The notes below the pieces were generated by a model. That model saw only the letters and a list, made by a program, of their open reading frames with translations. It did no database searches and had not been told where the DNA came from. The position numbers and the translations under genes were made by a program. This document shows, piece by piece, positions 1 to 6,900 of a stretch of DNA of 18,003 bases (position 1 is its first letter; each line of letters starts with the position of its first letter). Origin of the DNA: CAMYLR01 sp039590215 (lineage in GTDB: Bacteria > Gemmatimonadota > Gemmatimonadetes > JACCXV01 > JAHWKZ01); the NCBI GenBank assembly GCA_039590215.1, contig JBDHFX010000030.1, positions 1 through 18,003 on the forward strand, written 5' to 3'.

Positions 1-49
1 CAGACTACGGATCTGGAGGTTGGGGGTTCGACTCCTCCAGGGCGCGCCA
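1..49 (+). tRNA. tRNA-Arg(ACG), 3' part only
   Basis: The window opens inside a tRNA. The last four bases of the 5' anticodon strand (CAGA, 1-4) pair with TCTG at 12-15. The seven-base loop CTACGGA (5-11) places anticodon ACG at 7-9. A five-base variable loop (17-21), a T arm with stem GGGGG/CCTCC around TTCGACT (22-38), the 3' acceptor strand (39-45), discriminator G46 and an encoded CCA (47-49) follow. The D arm and 5' acceptor lie outside the window. ACG decodes CGU/CGC/CGA only after A34 is deaminated to inosine, which is the job of the TadA encoded next. Confidence 0.9.
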
Positions 50-78
50 CTTTGTCCAATTCGAGGCGAGCCAAAGCC

Positions 79-531
79 ATGGATGACTCGCACGACACGT
101 GGATGGGGTTGGCTCTTGCCGCCGCGCGTAGCGCAAGCGAGCGCGGCGAAGTGCCCGTCGGAGCGGTGGTTGTGCGCGACGATCAGGTGATCGGTGAAGG
201 CGGCAACCAAACGGAAGAGCAGCAGGACCCCACCGCCCACGCCGAGATGTTGGCACTGCGGGCGGCTGCCGCCCACCTGGGATCGTGGAGGCTATCCGGA
301 GCCACCCTGTACGTGACCCTCGAGCCGTGCGCGATGTGCGCTGGCGCCTTGGTGCTGGCGAGGATCGACCGGTTGGTGTTCGGGGCTGATGATCCCAAGG
401 CCGGCATGTGCGGAAGTCTTGCAAATCTGGCCCACGATGCCCGACTCAACCATCGCATCGAGATCGTGCGGAATGTACGATCCGGCGAATGTGGGGAGCT
501 CTTGAAGGCGTTCTTTCGAGATCGCCGCTAG
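79..531 (+). CDS. tadA: tRNA-specific adenosine-34 deaminase TadA
   Basis: Deaminates the wobble adenosine of tRNA-Arg(ACG) to inosine in the cytoplasm. In most bacteria this is the only essential A-to-I editing event. The 150-residue product has the full zinc deaminase fold: HAE at 54-56 (His zinc ligand, Glu proton shuttle) and PCAMC at 83-87 (the two Cys zinc ligands). Strong family signatures include EVPVGAV near 24-30 and TLYVTLEPC near 76-84, with an FFRDRR end matching E. coli TadA. I chose ATG 79 because GAGGCGAG (63-70) is a good ribosome-binding site. A TTG at 52 would add nine residues but starts only two bases after the tRNA. The gene begins 29 nt after tRNA-Arg(ACG), its own substrate, so co-transcription is likely. 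It converges with the small minus-strand gene across only 16 nt. Confidence 0.96.
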   Translation: MDDSHDTWMGLALAAARSASERGEVPVGAVVVRDDQVIGEGGNQTEEQQDPTAHAEMLALRAAAAHLGSWRLSGATLYVTLEPCAMCAGALVLARIDRLVFGADDPKAGMCGSLANLAHDARLNHRIEIVRNVRSGECGELLKAFFRDRR

Positions 532-547
532 TCTTCGGGTCCGCTGG

Positions 548-694
548 CTACCCGCGTCGTCCGGTACCGGTCACTCGGTACAGCAGCAGGAGCCCCATTA
601 TTACCGGGAGTGCGTGCACCCAGCTCCCGCCGACCGAGAGTACGAGCCCGATCAGATATAGTATGAGCAACACGAGAAGGGTGGTCCATAGCAC
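548..694 (-). CDS. Lmo0937-like small membrane protein
   Basis: A 48-residue, strongly hydrophobic protein with two predicted membrane segments: LWTTLLVLLILYLIGLVL at the N terminus and a second from about ALPVIMGLLLLY, ending in the basic tail RVTGTGRRG. Size, the M-L-W-T start and the pattern of hydrophobic half, Gly-rich turn, hydrophobic half, basic end fit the short Lmo0937/DUF5670 family of unknown function. I chose GTG 694 because it gives the family's usual length. An upstream GTG 754/ATG 751 would add 20 residues (PDFNHTVASP...) with no family resemblance, and would run into the tRNA-Ser promoter region. No good ribosome-binding site precedes either start. It is convergent with tadA and divergent from tRNA-Ser(CGA). 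Confidence 0.6.
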   Translation of the reverse strand: MLWTTLLVLLILYLIGLVLSVGGSWVHALPVIMGLLLLYRVTGTGRRG

Positions 695-737
695 GCCTGG
701 AAGCTGAAACGATCGCCTCGGTGACGCAACGGTGTGG

Positions 738-766
738 TTGAAATCCGGCATCACGGATGCGAGGTT
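738..766 (+). promoter_or_regulatory. possible promoter of tRNA-Ser(CGA)
   Basis: TTGAAA (738-743) is a 5/6 match to the -35 consensus. With a 17-nt spacer it is followed by GAGGTT (761-766), a poor -10. Transcription would begin about 6 nt before the tRNA 5' end at 779. The weak -10 keeps confidence low. It would also have to serve ndvB. Confidence 0.3.
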
Positions 767-778
767 TCGAGCGCTGTG

Positions 779-868
779 GGAGGGGTGGCCGAGCGGTTGA
801 AGGCGCCGGTCTCGAAAACCGGTATACGTTCAAGCGTATCGTGGGTTCGAATCCCACCCCCTCCGCCA
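779..868 (+). tRNA. tRNA-Ser(CGA)
   Basis: A complete class II tRNA with a long variable arm and encoded CCA. Acceptor GGAGGGG (779-785) pairs with CCCCTCC before discriminator G865 and CCA 866-868. Anticodon stem CCGGT/ACCGG encloses loop CTCGAAA (811-817), giving anticodon CGA at 813-815 and decoding UCG. The variable-arm stem TATACG/CGTATC-like and T loop TTCGAAT are intact. The gene starts about 25 nt from the 5' side of the small minus-strand gene region and ends 51 nt before the chosen ndvB start. Confidence 0.97.
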
Positions 869-908
869 TTCCGAATGTTCGTCCAAAGTGGGGAGGAGAC
901 CCCCCTAC

Positions 909-915
909 GAGAGGA
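909..915 (+). promoter_or_regulatory. ribosome-binding site deciding the ndvB start
   Basis: GAGAGGA lies four bases before TTG 920. The only upstream ATG in frame (875) sits six bases after the tRNA CCA and has no Shine-Dalgarno sequence, so this site favours TTG 920. Confidence 0.5.
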
Positions 916-919
916 CGGT

Positions 920-3900
920 TTGTCAGGCTTGCTTTCTAGATTCTTACGCCGCGACGGCTCCGGTGATGAAGGTCTCGATCCGATCCGTGACGAAATCCTG
1001 GGCGTCGAGCGTCTCGAACAAGAAGCCAGATCCCTGGCCGCTCGACACGAGGTCAAGCGCGGTTTCCATCGCGGGCATCCGCTGCTGCCCCGGCTGGACG
1101 CCAACGCCAGGGCACTGCGAGCCGCATACGGTGTTCTGACCGAAGCCGTTCAGAGGGATCAGGCGATCTCACCCGCTGCGGAGTGGTTGATCGACAACTT
1201 CTTCATCGTCGACGAGCACGTCCGCGTCGTCCGCGACGCCCTGCCTGGCAGCTACTATCGACAACTGCCCAAGCTGGCTTCTGGGAATCTTCAGGGTCGC
1301 CCGCGCAGCTACGCGTTAGTACAGTTGTTTGTAGCCCACACCGACAGTCGGTTCGATCCGTACCTGCTTGAGTGTGCGACTCGGGGTTACCAACGGGAGT
1401 TGCCCCTGACGATGGGCGAGCTGTGGGCGATACCGATCATGCTGCGGATGGTTCTGATCGAGAATCTGCGGCGAATCTCGGAGCAAATTGTGGGTTCGAG
1501 GCGCGCTCGCTCGCGAGCCAACCAACTGGCCGATCAGTTGCTGGTCGCGGCCGGCCAAGGCGCTGACGAGCTGGCCGCGGTTCTACGACGCCACGAACGG
1601 CGACCGGTCGACTCTCCGTTCGCGGTTGCTCTGGTGCAGCGACTCCGTGACAGCGACCCGGCGGTGATGCCCGTCCTTGGATGGCTTGAGGAACGTCTGG
1701 GAGAAGAAAACCTCACGCCAGATGACGTTGTACGCCGCGAACACCTGAAACAGCTTTCCGCCCACGCAACGACGGTAAACCTGATCACGTCGATGCGCCG
1801 GATCTCGGCCCACGATTGGAACGACTTCTTCGAGGAAGTCAGCCCGGTCGAAAGCATCCTCCGTCGCGATCCGACCCGGATCTATCCACAAATGGACTTT
1901 GCGACTCGTGACACGTACCGACACGCGATTGAAGAGCTGGCACGAGGCAGCCAGTTGAACGAGCTGACGGTGGCAGAGCGGGTGCTTGAGAGGGCGAATC
2001 TCGCCAATCTACGTGGGTCACAGTCGCCGACCGAGAACGGAGACGTAGACCGGTATCTAGGATACCATTTGATTCGCGGTGGTCGACACGGATTCGAAAA
2101 GGAGCTTGGTTTTCGAGCCCCCATCTCGCGCTGGGTCAGGCGCGCATTCTTGACCTTCGCGACGCTGGGTTACTTGGGCACATTGGCGATCGTCACTGGG
2201 TTGCTGATCACACTGCTGGTTGTGTACACGGCTAAGCTCGGTGTGAGCTCAGCCGTGTTGGTGGTTCTGGCGGCGCTGGCAGTGATTCCGGCGAGTGATC
2301 TCGCGGTAGCCGTTCTTCACCGTGACATAGGCGAACTTCTGAGTCCGCGACGGCTGCCAAAACTGGATTTCCGCTCCGGCATTCCAGAGCAGTTCGGCAC
2401 TTTGATTGTGGTCCCGACGATGCTATCTAGCGAGGCTGACGCTGGCGACCAGGTCGAGCAGATCGAGCGCCATTATTTGGTAGGACCCCACGGTCATGTC
2501 GCGCTCGCCCTGCTGTCCGATTGGGTCGACGCCGAAGAGGAGACGTTGAGCGATGACGACCTCGTGCTGGCCGCCGCCGCTGCTGGGATTAGCGAACTAA
2601 ACAACAAGTACGGCCCGCGACCGGATGGTGGCCCGAGGTTCCTGCTCCTACACCGGCGACGGGTGTGGAATGCTGGTGAGAGCCGGTGGATGGGTTGGGA
2701 GCGCAAGCGGGGGAAGATCCACGAGTTGAATCGTTTCCTGCGGGGGGCGCGCGACACCACGTTCATCGAACGACGCGATGGACTCACCGATGTGCCCAAG
2801 AACGTCAAGTTCGTGATCACTTTGGACTCTGACACCCGGCTCCCGCCGGGCGCCGCGCAGCGCATGATCGGTGCGATGGCGCATCCCCTCAACCAACCTC
2901 GTTTTGATGCGGCGACTGGGCGAGTAGAGGCGGGATACGGGATCCTTCAGCCACGAATCACGCCGGTTCTTCCGGCCGCGGGAGAGGTTTCTTGGTATCA
3001 CCGGATCTACTCTGGGCCGACAGGGATCGATCCGTACTCGGCCGCCGTTTCGGATGTGTATCAGGATCTGTTCAACGAAGCGTCCTACGTTGGAAAGGGC
3101 ATCTACGATGTCGACGCTTTCGAAGCGGCGCTGACGGACCGGGTTCCTGAGAATTCGCTGCTGTCCCATGACTTGTTCGAGGGCTCATTTGCGCGCACAG
3201 GGCTGGTGAGCGACATCGAGCTGTTCGACGACTTTCCAACCAACTACGAGACCAGCGTCCGGCGGGGACACCGTTGGGCAAGAGGTGACTGGCAATTGTT
3301 GCCATGGATTGTCGGTCAACCGCCGACTATCAACGGCCAGCGACGAGACTTTTCCCTGCCGCTGATCAACCGATGGAAGATGGTCGACAACCTACGCCGC
3401 ACGCTATCCGCGCCGTCAACGTTCGCGCTGTTGGTCGCGGGATGGGCGTTGCTCCCACTCTCGCCATTGCTTTGGACCGGGTTTGTCGTCGCTACGATCG
3501 GCATGCCACAGGCGGTGCCGGTGTTGAGTGGGCTCTTACCACTCCGACGTGGGATCGCAAAGCGCTCGCACATTCGCGACATCCTCAGCGATGCGGTCAT
3601 GGCGACGGCTCGGGTCGGCTTGGTCGTAGTGTTTGTTGCCAACCGCGCGGCGATCATGGTTGACGCGATTGCCCGCACACTGGTCCGGTTGGTATCTCGC
3701 CGTCGCTTACTCGAATGGGTGACAGCGGCGCGAGCTGGTCGTGGAGTCGCGACAACGGTGGCGGAGATCTATCGGTCGATGTGGAAACCGATCACGCTCG
3801 CCGTGGGGGCAGCGATGGTGTTGGTACTGATCCGTCCAACCGCCCTGCTACTTGCGCTGCCCGTCATCTTGCTCTGGGTGTTGTCACCGGCGATCGCGTT

Positions 3901-6900
3901 GCGCCTCAGTAGACCCCGTGAAAAGGAACACGTGGCAACCATCGGTGCGTCAGAATCGCGCACCCTTCGCACGGTTGGACGGCGCACGTGGCGGTTCTTC
4001 GAAATCGTTGTTGGAGCCGAAGACAATTGGTTGCCTCCAGACAACCTGCAGGAGGACCCAGAGCCACTGATCGCACACCGCACGTCGCCCACCAACATTG
4101 GGATGTACGCGCTGTCAGTGGTCGCGGCCAGGGACTTCGGCTGGATCGGAACGCTCGAGCTCGAGGAACGGTTGCGACAGACGATCACGGCCCTCGAGAA
4201 GCTGGAACGGTTCAAAGGTCACTACTACAACTGGTACGACACGCAGACGCTGGTGCCCCTCGAGCCGCGGTATATCTCAACCGTTGATAGCGGAAACCTC
4301 GCGGGTCACCTGCTCACAGCGGCTGCAGCCTGTCGGGAGATTGTCTCTGAGCCAGCCGTTCGGGCGGTGGCATTCGACGGTGTAGCCGACGCCATGGAGC
4401 TGGTCAACGAGGCGGTACGTGCGCAGGGGCCTGTCGATCGATCGCAGACGGTCCTTAGGCACGATCTCGAGTTGGCGGTGAAGGCGCTCGCCGAGGGATT
4501 GAGCGGAACCGCAGAGACGCCCGTCGACCGGTCAGTCAGGCTGGCGACGCTCGATTCCACCGCTGACGAGCTGGTCGACGTCGCCGAGGCACTGGCTGCC
4601 GAGAGTGATGGAGCGACACCGACGGAGCTGCTGACATGGGCACGCGCCGCCCGGGACTCGATCAAGAGCCACCTAAGAGACCTGGAATGGCTGGTGCCGT
4701 GGGGACGGATGCTGGCGGATGGTGTGCCGGAGACGCTGGCCTCACATCCTGAAGCGGCTGAAGGGTGGGAGAAGATCGAACGGATGTTATCGGTCACTCC
4801 GGTGGTCACGGAGTCGCAAGATCTGTGTGGGGAGGCTCGAGCGACGATCGCCAAGATCAAGATTCATCTCGAATCGAGTGGCGGTGATGTGGTTGCCGAT
4901 CGCTGGCTCAGCAAGCTCGACCGCGCTGTTGATGCCGGGTGTCAGCGAGCCAGCGAGCTGACTCGCAACCTGCAAGCGTTCGCGGTTCGGGCAGATCAGC
5001 TCGCCAACGAAATGGAGTTCGATTTCCTGTATGACGAGACACGACACCTGTTTCCTATCGGGTATAGGGTCTCGGAGGGGCGTCACGATAGCGGCTACTA
5101 CGATCTGCTGGCTTCAGAGGCTCGGTTGGCGAGTCTGTTTGCGATCGCAAAGAGAGACGTTCCGGTAGAGCACTGGTTTCACCTCGGACGACCGGTCACG
5201 CCGACCGGCCGGGGCTCTGCGCTGTTGTCGTGGTCGGGATCGATGTTCGAGTATCTGATGCCTTACCTCATTGTCGACGCAGCGCCGGGCACGCTGCTGG
5301 ATCGAACCCAGCGGCTAGTCGTCGATCGTCAGATTCGGTATGGCCGAACACGTGGCGTGCCGTGGGGTGTGTCGGAGTCAGCCTACAATGCCCGCGACTT
5401 GAATCTGAACTATCAGTACTCGCACTTCGGGATTCCTGGACTCGGGTTGACCCGAGGATTGAGTGAAGACCTCGTCGTGGCGCCTTACGCGACCGGGCTG
5501 GCTGTGATGGTCGACCCCAACGCGGCGGCCCGCAACTTCGAGCGATTGGCGGAGCATGGTGGACTTGGCGTGCTGGGTTTTCACGAAGCGCTCGATTTCA
5601 CGCCCGAGCGGGTTCCAAAAGGGCAGTCGGTCGCGGCCGTCAAGGCGCACATGGCCCACCATCAAGGGATGACAATCGTAGCCATCGACAACGCACTGAA
5701 CGATGGTGTCATGCGTCGCCGATTCCACTCTGTACCCATGATCAGCGCGAGCGAGCTGCTGTTGCAGGAGCGCATTCCGCGCGACGTTTCAGTGGCGCGC
5801 CCGCGGCGGGAAGAAGTCAGAGCTGCGCGTCACATCCGCGAGATCGTTCCACCCGTGGTGCGTCGGTTCCGGACGCCGCACACGACGTACCCTCGTACGC
5901 ATCTTCTGTCGAACGGACGGTACAGCGTGATGGTTACTCACGCCGGTTCCGGGTACAGCCGCTGGAACGATATCGCGGTGACTCGATGGCGGGAAGATCC
6001 AACGCTCGATCCTTGGGGCGCGTTCGTGTATGTGCGGGACGTGGCCAGCGATGAAATGTGGTCGGTCGGGCATCAGCCAACCGCTGCCGAGCCCGATCAC
6101 TACGAGGTTGGCTTCTCGGAGGACCGGGCCGAGTTCCAACGCCGGGACGGCGCGATGTGGACGTCGATGGAAGTCATCGTGTCACCTGAAGACGATGGCG
6201 AGCTGCGCCGGGTTACGATCAAAAACCTCGGTGGAGGAACGAAGGAGATCGAACTCACCAGTTACGCTGAGGTGGTATTGACGACCCCGCAAGCGGATAT
6301 CGCACATCCGGCATTTCAGAAGCTATTCGTTCAAACCGAGTTTCTCCCGGCCTTCGGTGCGTTGCTGGCCACCCGCCGACCGCGCTCCGAGGACGAGCGC
6401 GAAGTTTGGGTCGCGCATGTTATGACGATCGAGGGTGAGACCGTTGGCGGGCTGCAGTACGAGACTGATCGGGCCAGATTTCTCGATCGCGGGCATGGGG
6501 TGGGGCGTCCCGGCAGCGTTGCCAACGGGCGCCCATTGTCAAACACGACGGGCGCCGTTCTGGATCCGATACTGAGCTTGCGGCGCACCTTGCGGCTGGG
6601 ACCTGGGGAAACCGCGAGAGTCACGTTCTCGACGCTGGTGGCGGGGTCACGGGAATCGGCGTTGGCGCTGATCGACAAGTACGGCGAGACGACAACGTTC
6701 GAGCGCGAGTCGGAGCTCGCCTGGACGCAGGCCCAGGTGCAGCTCCAACACCTCGGCATTGAGGCCGATGAGGCCCACCTTTTCCAACGACTTGCAGGCC
6801 ACATCATCTACTCAAGTCCGGCTTTGCGGCCGCCGGCAGCGGTGTTGACCCGTAACGAACTCGGTCAATCGACCCTCTGGTCGTACGGGATCTCGGGCGA

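Noticed and set aside
734..919. Upstream in-frame extension of the ndvB reading frame
   Set aside because: It runs straight through tRNA-Ser(CGA) and shows no family similarity before the GAGAGG-preceded TTG; it is only an absence of stops in GC-rich DNA.
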